Part shown: one piece after another, positions 26,076-32,953 of the stretch
How positions within the stretch are numbered: the first letter of the stretch is position 1
Layout of the letters: every line of letters begins with the position of its first letter
From: Leuconostoc palmae
GTDB taxonomy: Bacteria > Bacillota > Bacilli > Lactobacillales > Lactobacillaceae
Length of the DNA stretch: 64,000 bases
Direction: 5' to 3'
Assembly (NCBI RefSeq): GCF_019656075.1
Contig: NZ_BPKZ01000002.1
Location: 149,888-213,887 of the forward strand
Notes under the pieces: model-generated
Told to the model about the DNA's origin: nothing
What the model saw: only the letters and a program-made list of their open reading frames with translations
Database searches by the model: none
Translations under genes and position numbers: made by a program

Positions 26076-26666
26076 CTAAATGCGAATTAATTTGTTTGAT
26101 TTCCAATGGTATTTTTTAACATTAGTTAAAGCTGTTAAATTGTTGCCTGTGCCAGCACGTTGATTCACATGTTTGCCGTACCCTTGAACTGTTAATCCTA
26201 CGGCAAATACTATTTTATTGTTATTTGTTAAAACATCCATAATACTACTGTAATTTTGAAAGTACTTTTTTGGGAAACGACCTGTAGCTACCACAAGATC
26301 ATAGTTTGATATATTTTTAACTTTAGAAGCAATCATATCAAGGTTCTCTTTTATCTTGTCTGAAAAGTATTTTTTTGCTTTAGTAGAGGACGAATTCAAA
26401 ACGGGAAATACATTAAAAATTATAATTTTTTTGTACTTCTTACCGTATGCTTGAATTAATAAATTTACTGTAGTATCGCTTATCTTAATATCTCCATTTA
26501 CATTTTTGGACGGTAAGCCTGCTTTGCTTGGGTTCATAAGTAGAGCGATTAAAGTTTCTTTTGAATCCGATAACTCATCCTCAATTTCAAGATAATACCT
26601 ATAATTTAAATCAAATTCTGAATCTAAAACACGCCAATTACACGGAAAATACACTTCATATTCCAT
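26076..26666 (-). CDS. DUF1643-family protein (moron cargo 1)
   Basis: 196 aa from the ATG at 26666, which has GGAGG 9 nt upstream and its own promoter. Blocks YRYYLEIEDE, LIALLMNPSKAG, SDTTVNLLIQAYGKKYKKIIIFNVFP and YDLVVATGRFPK match the DUF1643 family (recollection), proteins of unknown function common on phages and islands. Flanked by the same promoter and terminator as the 27551 gene, so it is an independently expressed accessory gene in a late-gene region that would otherwise be silent in the lysogen. The frame stays open from the HNH gene above, so a readthrough fusion is also possible. Confidence 0.78.
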   Translation of the reverse strand: MEYEVYFPCNWRVLDSEFDLNYRYYLEIEDELSDSKETLIALLMNPSKAGLPSKNVNGDIKISDTTVNLLIQAYGKKYKKIIIFNVFPVLNSSSTKAKKYFSDKIKENLDMIASKVKNISNYDLVVATGRFPKKYFQNYSSIMDVLTNNNKIVFAVGLTVQGYGKHVNQRAGTGNNLTALTNVKKYHWKSNKLIRI

Positions 26667-27002
26667 ATCTCCAACCTCCAATAGAATGATTATACTATAG
26701 AGGACTAAATGTGCAACTGAATTATTCATCAACTTATTAATCATCGCAATACTTCTAACAGGACTGACATTCTTCAACTGATTGTCTTTGCCTGTTCCAT
26801 AATATGATTGTTCCCACTTGGTTTTTAATGTGTGACACCTACTGCACGCCACTGCGAGATTAGCTATGTTCGCCTTATCATTTTGGGACGCTTCAATCGG
26901 TACGATATGATCTGCAATTCTGCCTTGCTTGACGACGCTATCACACTTACAGTATTGGCACAAGTAATGCTGTTCATCTAACACTCGTTGCCTTAAGTTC
27001 AC
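26667..27002 (-). CDS. Phage HNH endonuclease (3' end altered)
   Basis: Small HNH nuclease of the type placed before terS. CQYCKCDSVVKQGRIADHIVPIEAS, NIANLAVACSRCHTLKTKWEQ gives two CxxC pairs and the DH...N...H catalytic set. Such proteins normally stop soon after a segment like MINKLMN; here no stop follows and the frame continues through the cassette promoter into the DUF1643 gene. GTG start at 27002. Probably active in the HNH domain. Confidence 0.8.
26689..26716 (-). promoter_or_regulatory. Promoter of moron cassette 1
   Basis: TTGCAC (26711-26716), 16-nt spacer, TATAAT (26689-26694), followed by TGGAGGTTGGAGAT and ATG. Nearly identical to 28211-28238. Confidence 0.8.
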
Positions 27003-27005
27003 CCA

Positions 27006-27203
27006 CTACTTTGTGCGGTAGAAGTTATACTGACCACGCTTGTTGTCGTCACGGTTACGTGTCACTGTGTTGTATCTGTGTGTTGCTTGTTTATCTCTTG
27101 GAGCATACACACGTTCTTGGTCTGCATGTTTAGCACAGTAATGCTTGGGCAACTCAACCATGTTGAAACAACCATTTGCTTTACAACGTCTGACTCTTGC
27201 CAT
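27006..27203 (-). CDS. Small Cys-rich phage protein
   Basis: 65 aa. CKANGCF and YCAKH form a likely zinc knuckle (C-x4-C...C-x2-H). Arg/Lys-rich, so possibly nucleic-acid binding. It lies 3 bp before the HNH gene, a common arrangement in Siphoviridae of lactic acid bacteria. Start at the ATG at 27203 (MARVRRCK). Confidence 0.7.
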   Translation of the reverse strand: MARVRRCKANGCFNMVELPKHYCAKHADQERVYAPRDKQATHRYNTVTRNRDDNKRGQYNFYRTK

Positions 27204-27507
27204 AACCAACTATTCCTGCATTGTTTCTAAACATATCCGTTGCTATGTCTTTAATCTCAAACTTATCGTAATCAACATTAGGCGCAGACATTTGTTTATC
27301 AATTCCTAACGCACTACCCATCTGCTTGCCAACGGCCATAGCACTTAATACTAAGTGTCCGGTAATAACTACACTGATTGCATTGCCAATGCCTGTCATC
27401 ACATTCCCAATCGCAGACCAAACGCCTTCTTCTTTGCACCTGTTGTGCAATGCCATTTCATGTCTTGCTCTACTTAACTGTTTATATCTTGTGTGTCCTT
27501 GTTGCAT
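27181..27507 (-). CDS. Phage protein of unknown function
   Basis: 108 aa from the ATG at 27507 (MQQGHTRYK), GAGAG upstream. It has one hydrophobic central segment (about residues 34-60, GVWSAIGNVMTGIGNAISVVITGHLVLSAMA split by glycines) and a basic N-terminus. Not recognised. Overlaps the Cys-rich gene by 23 nt. Confidence 0.6.
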   Translation of the reverse strand: MQQGHTRYKQLSRARHEMALHNRCKEEGVWSAIGNVMTGIGNAISVVITGHLVLSAMAVGKQMGSALGIDKQMSAPNVDYDKFEIKDIATDMFRNNAGIVGYGKSQTL

Positions 27508-27530
27508 TGTACTCTCGCCGTTCACTGCAA

Positions 27531-27552
27531 AATAAAAAGCGCTTATGCGCTT
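27531..27552 (-). terminator. Terminator of moron cassette 2
   Basis: Minus strand AAGCGCATAAGCGCTTTTTATTTTGCAGTG; shares hairpin and flank with the terminator at 26048-26070. Confidence 0.8.
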
Positions 27553-28189
27553 AATTAGTTATCATTTTATTTATATTTTCGATACTTTCACTTAGAACAT
27601 TTTGAGATGGTCTTACTCCGTAAACTTTCCAATTATCATCATCTTCTTTTTTATACATATGAATAACCTCTTGCGCATTATTGTTATCAGTTACAAATAC
27701 TTTAACACCGTTAAACATAATTATTTCTAAAGCATAAGATCTAACTAACGCTGAAAAGTTCAGCGTTAGTGACTCCTCCTCTTTGTTGTCACTTATTTCA
27801 TGCCTACTTATTGTGCCATCACCCATTATAGTATGCAAAAAAACCTTAAAAATAAGAGGCCTGCCATCATAAGATGCTATTCTATATTCGATTACATACG
27901 TAAACACATCAAAGTAAGATTCTTGATGATAATGTACCTGAGCGTATGGTAGACTATTTTCTAACTTCTGTTTTTCTTCCAATGTTTTATTGTTGTCTAT
28001 TTGATATTTCGCCACTAAGTAGGCAATTAGTCCTGAGGGAACAACACCTAAATAACTACCCCAGAAACCTAGCCAGTCTCCACTACCTCTATATCCCAAC
28101 GACCAATGATTATATTGAACAAACAATGGACCAACTACAAAAACAATCACTCCCAAAACAATTAAGAACCAAAACCATTTTTTATTCAT
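27551..28189 (-). CDS. Two-TM protein of unknown function (moron cargo 2)
   Basis: 212 aa from the ATG at 28189 (MNKKWFWF). Two membrane helices: about residues 4-23 (WFLIVLGVIVFVVGPLF) and 40-58 (WGSYLGVVPSGLIAYLVA), then a 150-residue soluble domain, probably cytoplasmic. Not recognised. Its RBS and promoter are the same as those of the DUF1643 gene. A role in lysogenic conversion or phage exclusion is a guess from position and membrane topology only. Confidence 0.7.
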   Translation of the reverse strand: MNKKWFWFLIVLGVIVFVVGPLFVQYNHWSLGYRGSGDWLGFWGSYLGVVPSGLIAYLVAKYQIDNNKTLEEKQKLENSLPYAQVHYHQESYFDVFTYVIEYRIASYDGRPLIFKVFLHTIMGDGTISRHEISDNKEEESLTLNFSALVRSYALEIIMFNGVKVFVTDNNNAQEVIHMYKKEDDDNWKVYGVRPSQNVLSESIENINKMITN

Positions 28190-28210
28190 CTCCAACCTCC
28201 AATAGCAGTA

Positions 28211-28238
28211 ATTATACTATAGAGGACTGAACGTGTAA
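28211..28238 (-). promoter_or_regulatory. Promoter of moron cassette 2
   Basis: TTACAC (28233-28238), 16-nt spacer, TATAAT (28211-28216), then TTGGAGGTTGGAG and ATG. Confidence 0.8.
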
Positions 28239-28243
28239 CCAAA

Positions 28244-28402
28244 TTATTTGTCAGTTTGTTTAATCATCGCTTGGTAATAAAGATAATGATATTGCCCTTG
28301 AACAGTGCTACCTCCTTTCGGTATCCACCCTGATTCAATATGTAAATTGACAACTTTTTCTAAATCAAATGTGCCTTTAGTTGTTAATACAATGTATTTC
28401 AT
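28244..28402 (-). CDS. DUF1737-like small phage protein
   Basis: 52 aa, MKYIVLTTKGTFDLEKVVN..., ending GGSTVQGQYHYLYYQAMIKQTDK. The GWxPxGG...YYQAM pattern is that of the small DUF1737 domain seen in phages (recollection). GAGGGA lies upstream of the ATG. Its last codons overlap the start of the moron-cassette homology (GCGATGATTAA). Confidence 0.65.
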   Translation of the reverse strand: MKYIVLTTKGTFDLEKVVNLHIESGWIPKGGSTVQGQYHYLYYQAMIKQTDK

Positions 28403-28406
28403 ACCA

Positions 28407-28604
28407 TCATTCCCTCAACCACTTCATGTGGCTTCTATAGTCAATCTGCCTGTTATCCAACACTTCTGACCTAACCTGAATACGTGAGCGATCATGACGT
28501 GCGATACTCTCTGTTTTCATCATGTCAGCGTGCTTGCGATTAACATCAGTCGCCTGTTTGATATGTCTACGTCTCTTGCGTAGTTTCTTCTCTGCTTCAC
28601 TCAT
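28407..28604 (-). CDS. Basic phage protein of unknown function
   Basis: 65 aa, MSEAEKKLRKRRRHIKQATDV; highly basic with a likely coiled helix. 4 bp upstream of the DUF1737 gene, so same operon. GGAG is 6-7 nt before the ATG at 28604. Not recognised. Confidence 0.55.
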   Translation of the reverse strand: MSEAEKKLRKRRRHIKQATDVNRKHADMMKTESIARHDRSRIQVRSEVLDNRQIDYRSHMKWLRE

Positions 28605-28617
28605 GTTTAACTCCAAT

Positions 28618-28640
28618 AAAAAAGCACCCGTTAAGGTGCG
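28618..28640 (-). terminator. Hairpin terminator
   Basis: Minus strand GCACC-TTAACG-GGTGC-TTTTTT. A near copy closes the truncated terL at about 24868-24892. Confidence 0.7.
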
Positions 28641-28654
28641 TGTATGTCATATAT

Positions 28655-28787
28655 GTAAAACAGGTCGAAATTGACCTGTTTAGTTATTAAGTTAATATGT
28701 ACGACGACTCCTCAGAAAGTACAAGCAAAAAGTTTAGTTTACTAATTTATGGGCGAGTGCAAAGATAAACTTTCTCAGAAGTCGTCA
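28655..28787 (-). ncRNA. Candidate phage small non-coding RNA
   Basis: A 20-bp imperfect inverted repeat (28701-28720 with 28769-28788; two G-U pairs, one mismatch) encloses a 48-nt loop with GGGCGAGUGC on its complement. It is followed after 20 nt by a clean terminator, AACAGGTC-AATTTC-GACCTGTT-TT (28659-28680). A promoter, TTGTAT-16-TATACA (28812-28817, 28790-28795), ends right before the hairpin. No ORF over 13 codons inside. Promoter plus long hairpin plus terminator indicates a transcript of about 130 nt. Confidence 0.65.
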
Positions 28788-28789
28788 TG

Positions 28790-28817
28790 TGTATATTTTA
28801 ACACACATTTAATACAA
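28790..28817 (-). promoter_or_regulatory. Promoter of the candidate ncRNA
   Basis: TTGTAT (28812-28817), 16-nt spacer, TATACA (28790-28795) on the minus strand. Confidence 0.55.
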
Positions 28818-28864
28818 TGTACTTTTTCATTTACTATGTACGAGTAACAGGCAAATGCCACTCA

Positions 28865-29519
28865 TTAAGTTGTGTTTGCTTTTTTCTGGTGCTTCGCATA
28901 TAACAGCCATACACCTGATTGATTGTATTGAACGCCGAGTTGATGCAATAATTTATTCATTGCCAGTCCGCTAAGCCCATAATCTTTAGCAATGAATGTG
29001 ATGTTTACCAATGACTTGTTTGATAAGACTAAGTCTGTATAATCTGCTTTTGGTTTCATCTCGTTATTTTGTTGTAGTAAGACAGAGTTTTCTTGTTGCA
29101 ACGCTAATTTTTCTTGACGTTCTGTTTTCAATTCAGTTGCTAGACGGATAATAGTATCTGGATCAGTTAATACCTGTTCAATCTTTGCTTCAGTCATATA
29201 TGCACCGTGTTTCAATACACTTGGAATAACTTCTGATGTCACCCAACGCTTGAATTTTCGTGCTGATGGTAATTTACTTGATAGAGATAATGAAATAACT
29301 CCCGACTGGTTAATAACCGTCATTTGTTGCATTCCACCAGGGGTCTGTATTTTACCGACCCCTTTGTCTTCTTCATCGACATGAGCTTTAATTGCATCGG
29401 CTGTCCGAGAATAACCCAGTGTCTTGGCTATATCTTTTGCAACTAAACCATACCTCTTCGTCAATCACTATTGTGCGAACCTCGTTCGCTTCAAAATTAA
29501 ATACTTCTACTTCGTTCAT
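28865..29519 (-). pseudogene. Phage antirepressor (BRO-N/KilAC), frameshifted
   Basis: Intended start is the ATG at 29519 (MNEVEVFNFEANEVRTI) with GAAAGGAAC upstream. After EEVWF an extra A (plus-strand T at 29444, GTATGGTTTAGTTGCA instead of ...TTTGTTGCA) shifts the frame; the downstream frame continues VAKDIAKTLGYSR, the BRO-N core, then coiled coil and a KilAC domain (DYGLSGLAMNKLLHQLGV). A TTG at 29464 could in principle restart translation and produce a protein lacking about 20 residues. Confidence 0.82.
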
Positions 29520-29565
29520 GTTACTGTTCCTTTCTTGTGTTAAAATGGAACTGTTATTGTTCCAT

Positions 29566-29598
29566 AGCCTAACTACTTGTGCTAGTTAGGCTTTTCTT
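29566..29598 (+). terminator. Plus-strand hairpin between antirepressor and 29637 gene
   Basis: AGCCTAACTA, short loop, TAGTTAGGCT followed by TTTCTTT. It acts on plus-strand transcription; nothing upstream on that strand is annotated. Confidence 0.55.
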
Positions 29599-29636
29599 TA
29601 ATTATTTTTACAATTCATTTAATCGGGAAGTGTTTT

Positions 29637-30137
29637 ATGCCTACTACAATACTGTTGCAATTAGTAACAACAGGAGTATCTTTAATCGGAATCGCTTTGT
29701 CTTTTTGGTTCGGAAGATTATCAGCTACTGCTGATATGAAGAAACGTTTAAAAGAACAACGATACTTTAAATTTTATATGCCTTTTTTCACTTACTTGAT
29801 TCGCCATAATTATGGAAGTTCAAATTACTACCAAATCATTTCTAGTTCTGGAAAATCTTCTGAATTATTGACAATGCTTTTTGATAACATCGGATATTTA
29901 GATAAGAAAACTTGTTCAAAACTATCTCATTTCTATCAACTTCATCTAAAAGCCTTGTCATTCGGTTCAGGTGACTTCAGATATGAAGCAGATGTTCTCG
30001 AACTAAATGACTTGTTCGATGAACTAGTTAATTTATCAACCATAGAATCCAGCAAATTAGCAGAATCATTAAAGCTAGACCAAACTCCACTAGAGTTGTT
30101 TTCCACCAATTCCACCACCAAAAGTCATTGCAAATGA
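29637..30137 (+). CDS. Single-TM protein of unknown function
   Basis: 166 aa: N-terminal membrane helix (residues 5-27, LLQLVTTGVSLIGIALSFWF) and a soluble helical domain. Weak RBS (GGGAAG 8 nt upstream). On the plus strand inside the leftward early region and convergent with the 30028 gene, overlapping it by 110 bp. The sequence has normal composition throughout, so I think it is real. Not recognised. Confidence 0.55.
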   Translation: MPTTILLQLVTTGVSLIGIALSFWFGRLSATADMKKRLKEQRYFKFYMPFFTYLIRHNYGSSNYYQIISSSGKSSELLTMLFDNIGYLDKKTCSKLSHFYQLHLKALSFGSGDFRYEADVLELNDLFDELVNLSTIESSKLAESLKLDQTPLELFSTNSTTKSHCK

Positions 30138-30243
30138 CGAATAATGCTAGACCTAAAATCAGCCCAATTTGCAATACTGGCGATAAAACCATCAGATAAG
30201 AATCTATTTTCGAAACCCCTTCAACTATTGTTGTTTCGTACAT
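30028..30243 (-). CDS. Small two-TM phage protein
   Basis: 71 aa with two strong hydrophobic helices (SYLMVLSPVLQIGLILGLAL and FGLALMILLICWILWL) and a Trp-rich turn WWWNWW. AAAGG is 8 nt before the ATG; it follows the broken 30270 gene by 26 nt. Its 3' half is antisense to the 29637 gene, so one of the two may be spurious. Confidence 0.5.
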   Translation of the reverse strand: MYETTIVEGVSKIDSYLMVLSPVLQIGLILGLALFVICNDFWWWNWWKTTLVEFGLALMILLICWILWLIN

Positions 30244-30269
30244 TTTTATACCTTTTTCTTTTTAATTGA

Positions 30270-30431
30270 TTAAACGGTGTGTTTGAGAGCTTGCTCAACT
30301 TCGTCTTGAGTTAAGCTCTTTTTTGGTGCAACGTGATATGCGTTGCTAACCTTTGAGTAAACATCTTGCAACTCGGTTGAACTAAGTCCGCTTAATGCTT
30401 TAATTACACTTTCTTTCTTTTATGGTGTCAT
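30270..30431 (-). pseudogene. Early phage gene with nonsense codon
   Basis: Reads ATG ACA CCA TAA AAG AAA GAA AGT..., i.e. MTP-stop-KKESVIKALSGLSSTEL..., ending EVEQALKHTV. A single CAA-to-TAA (or similar) change at 30420-30422 would explain it. The open frame of 49 codons after the stop has no alternative start near its beginning. GGAGAG precedes the ATG. First gene of the leftward early operon, opposite the repressor. Confidence 0.6.
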
Positions 30432-30455
30432 GCCTCTCTCCTTTATGCTGGCTGT

Positions 30456-30482
30456 TTCGGTTTTTCCGAAGTTATGTATAAT
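30456..30482 (+). promoter_or_regulatory. Repressor promoter and operator-like palindrome
   Basis: Inverted repeat TTCGG-TTTTT-CCGAA (30456-30470) overlaps the -35 region; TATAAT at 30477-30482. A likely CI operator between the leftward early genes and the repressor. Confidence 0.6.
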
Positions 30483-30513
30483 ATAAGGTATAGAAAATAA
30501 CGAGGAATAAAAC

Positions 30514-31200
30514 ATGTTCGCAAATAATTTAAAATATTTACGAGAAAAACATAATATGGACCAGCTAGATTTAGCTATAAAACTCGGCAGAAAGAATTCT
30601 TCTTCCGTTAGCGAATGGGAAAAAGGAAAATACACTCCAAAAATCGCTGTTCTGAATGATATTGCTGAAATATTTGATGTCTCTATTACTGATTTGATGA
30701 ACAAAGATTTAAGTACGGAAACCGAATCTAGAGATTCATTACTGCGCATTTACGACAATTTACAACCTAATCGTCAACGTGTAGTTTATGAAACTGCTGA
30801 ACAGCAATATAATGAACAAAACAACGTTGTTGAGTTACCTACTAATAACGAAGTTGAAATATACGGAGCTGTTTCTGCCGGAACTGGTGAATATCTATTA
30901 GACGGTAAGCCAGAACTTGTTGAATATGATGGCGATGTTCCTACTCATGATTTCGCTGTTGTAGTCAATGGTGATTCAATGTTACCGTTATTCGAAGATA
31001 AACAAATCATATTTGTAAACAAAACAAAAGACGTGCGCTCTGGTCAAATAGTCATTGCAAACTACGATCATCAAGCTTATGTTAAAAAGTTCATGCGTGA
31101 CGAAAATGGTTGCCGATTAGTTTCACTAAACAAAAAATACAGCGACTTACCAATTAACGAAGAACATGAGATGTCTATATTTGGTGTCGTTGTATTATAA
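30514..31200 (+). CDS. Phage CI-like repressor (XRE + S24 peptidase)
   Basis: 228 aa. Residues 1-62: XRE helix-turn-helix (LKYLREKHNMDQLDLAIKL...SSVSEWEKGK). Residues about 112-228: LexA/S24 autoprotease with Ala122-Gly123 in AVSAG as likely cleavage site, Ser155 in GDSML and a catalytic Lys in YVKKF (191-192). An intact maintenance repressor, so the remnant should still give homoimmunity. ACGAGG lies 8 nt before the ATG. Confidence 0.92.
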   Translation: MFANNLKYLREKHNMDQLDLAIKLGRKNSSSVSEWEKGKYTPKIAVLNDIAEIFDVSITDLMNKDLSTETESRDSLLRIYDNLQPNRQRVVYETAEQQYNEQNNVVELPTNNEVEIYGAVSAGTGEYLLDGKPELVEYDGDVPTHDFAVVVNGDSMLPLFEDKQIIFVNKTKDVRSGQIVIANYDHQAYVKKFMRDENGCRLVSLNKKYSDLPINEEHEMSIFGVVVL

Positions 31201-31253
31201 ACCGCTATGCGGTGTACATATTTTTTTAATATCATTTGGCAAACGATTGACAT

Positions 31254-31282
31254 TATGTGCCGAGCAACCACATTAAAAGGTT
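31254..31282 (+). repeat. 29-nt leader repeat, copy 1
   Basis: Identical to 31931-31959. Contains the hairpin ATGTG...CACAT followed by TAAAAGG; lies about 15 nt upstream of the GTG of the 31297 gene. Confidence 0.85.
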
Positions 31283-31296
31283 AGAGGAGAGATAGA

Positions 31297-31896
31297 GTGT
31301 TTATTTTTATTTTTTTAATTCTGTTTGTGATATCACTGATTTTGTTTGCAAAATATCGTGAAAATGATGATTCAAAAAATTTGCCTTTGCAAAAGAAACC
31401 AAAAATATTTTTGGGATTAGCTGTCGTGTTTCTAGCTTTTACTATTTTATCTATAGCTACACGCAAGGAAACGTCAACTTCTGAAACAGTTTCTTCAAAA
31501 CAATCTTCAGATAATACAGATACAGATACAGATACAGATGATTCTAGTTCTTCAAGTAGTTCATCTTCTTCTGAATCAACTAGTAGCTCTTCATCAGAAT
31601 CTTCATCGTCTTCTGATGCAATGAGTTATGAAGAAAAAGTTAATTCATTGCTAAAAGGAACTGCTCAAAAAGCTACATATGACAAAGATACAAATACATT
31701 AACCTATGTTGGATTTGAAACATGGTCAGATATACCAGATGAACATCTTCAACATGCAATGGACATTCTAGAAACCATTGCAAATAGACAGGCTGTTGTA
31801 TACGGAATGCATAATCCAGAAATAAATGTTATTTTGCCCAATGGAGAATTGATAGCTAATAGCGATGGTAAAGGCGATATAGATTTCGTTAAATAA
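31297..31896 (+). CDS. Membrane-anchored Ser-rich protein 1
   Basis: 199 aa, GTG start with GAGGAGAG upstream. Two N-terminal hydrophobic helices (2-15 and about 31-48), then a low-complexity linker (TDTDTDTDDSSSSSSSSSS) and a C-terminal domain of about 90 residues (SYEEKVNSLLKGTAQKATYD ... GKGDIDFVK). The long Ser/Asp linker suggests the domain is displayed outside the membrane. Located between repressor and integrase, the usual place for lysogenic-conversion and superinfection-exclusion genes; that role is inference. Confidence 0.72.
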   Translation: MFIFIFLILFVISLILFAKYRENDDSKNLPLQKKPKIFLGLAVVFLAFTILSIATRKETSTSETVSSKQSSDNTDTDTDTDDSSSSSSSSSSESTSSSSSESSSSSDAMSYEEKVNSLLKGTAQKATYDKDTNTLTYVGFETWSDIPDEHLQHAMDILETIANRQAVVYGMHNPEINVILPNGELIANSDGKGDIDFVK

Positions 31897-31930
31897 CGGT
31901 GAATAACTAATGCCCATTTGGGCGTACATA

Positions 31931-31959
31931 TATGTGCCGAGCAACCACATTAAAAGGTT
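31931..31959 (+). repeat. 29-nt leader repeat, copy 2
   Basis: Same sequence as 31254-31282, placed about 18 nt before the ATG of the second membrane gene. Just upstream is a GCCC-ATTT-GGGC hairpin that recurs (GCCC-ACTT-GGGC) after the second gene. Confidence 0.85.
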
Positions 31960-31977
31960 TTGGGAGATTTTTATTAA

Positions 31978-32628
31978 ATGAGTGCTTTTTTTGGAGTCTT
32001 GTTTGTTGTTTCATTATTTATTTGTATTGGACTATCTATATATTCAATAATATTGAAATTACGAAATAAAAGTTTATCTTCAAATATAAAGAAGGTTTTT
32101 ATTTCATCTACTATAACTTTTTTTGTTTGTATTGTAGGAATCATCTTGACAACTAGTAACGGATCAGATGATGCAACTAAAAAGACCATTACTTCAACTT
32201 CAACTTCAACTAATAGTAGCTCTGATAGTGTCGAATCGTCTTCTTCAACTGAGAAAAAGGAAACGAATAACGGTGTTAAAACTAAGCAATATGATGACAA
32301 AGATGCTTTATCGAACGCGACAGATTTTGATGATGACTCATACAAAGACAGTAACAATATCGGCAAAAGCGTTCATTTAACTAAAGCAAAGATTGGAAGA
32401 GTTGATCAACAAGATGGTGGTATTTGGATTCAAACAATAAATGATACTACAAGTATTAATAATACATTTGTTCAAGCAATAAACTTACCTTCATATAACT
32501 TTAAAGAAGGTGACGTTGTTGATATCAAGGCAACGCTACAAGGTATGAAAAAATCGATGGTCACTTTCAAAAATGATAGTGATAAATATCCTACATTGTG
32601 GATCACTTCTATTCAAAAGACAAACTAA
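31978..32628 (+). CDS. Membrane-anchored Ser-rich protein 2
   Basis: 216 aa. Two N-terminal helices (5-25, FGVLFVVSLFICIGLSIYSI; about 38-58), a Ser/Thr-rich linker (TITSTSTSTNSSSDSVESSS) and a C-terminal domain of about 100 residues (GKSVHLTKAKIGRVDQQDGG ... LWITSIQ) whose strand pattern resembles small OB-type exported domains. Same architecture as the 31297 gene with unrelated C-terminus. GGGAG upstream of the ATG. Confidence 0.72.
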   Translation: MSAFFGVLFVVSLFICIGLSIYSIILKLRNKSLSSNIKKVFISSTITFFVCIVGIILTTSNGSDDATKKTITSTSTSTNSSSDSVESSSSTEKKETNNGVKTKQYDDKDALSNATDFDDDSYKDSNNIGKSVHLTKAKIGRVDQQDGGIWIQTINDTTSINNTFVQAINLPSYNFKEGDVVDIKATLQGMKKSMVTFKNDSDKYPTLWITSIQKTN

Positions 32629-32695
32629 TTAATGCCCACTTGGGCGTACATAATAGACAATGAAGTCTCTAAAATAAGCAAACAAAAAAGCACAC

Positions 32696-32929
32696 TCAAG
32701 TGATTTTTAGACTTAAAATACTATTAACAAAATCTATGGATTCAGAATCTAATTGTAGCCAGTGTACATTCTCTCCATCGGTCATATCTAATAGAGGCTT
32801 CCCAGACAACAAATGAATTAACATATCTTTATTGATAGTCGGCTCGCTATTGAAATCACGATAACAACCAATGTTATTAATTTCTTCTACTTCATCTATA
32901 GAATCTATTTTTAAAATCAAATCATCCAT
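32696..32929 (-). CDS. Small acidic protein of unknown function
   Basis: 77 aa, acidic, no TM. GGAGAG 9 nt before the ATG. Divergent from the 32954 gene with only 24 bp between starts, so the promoters of each must lie inside the other gene or further upstream. Not recognised. Confidence 0.55.
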   Translation of the reverse strand: MDDLILKIDSIDEVEEINNIGCYRDFNSEPTINKDMLIHLLSGKPLLDMTDGENVHWLQLDSESIDFVNSILSLKIT

Positions 32930-32953
32930 TTAGAAAGCTCTCCGCATAAAAAC

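Noticed and set aside
31540..31620. Coding tandem repeat as phase-variable tract in the Ser-linker gene
   Set aside because: Repeats are short, imperfect and in frame multiples of three; they only lengthen the linker.
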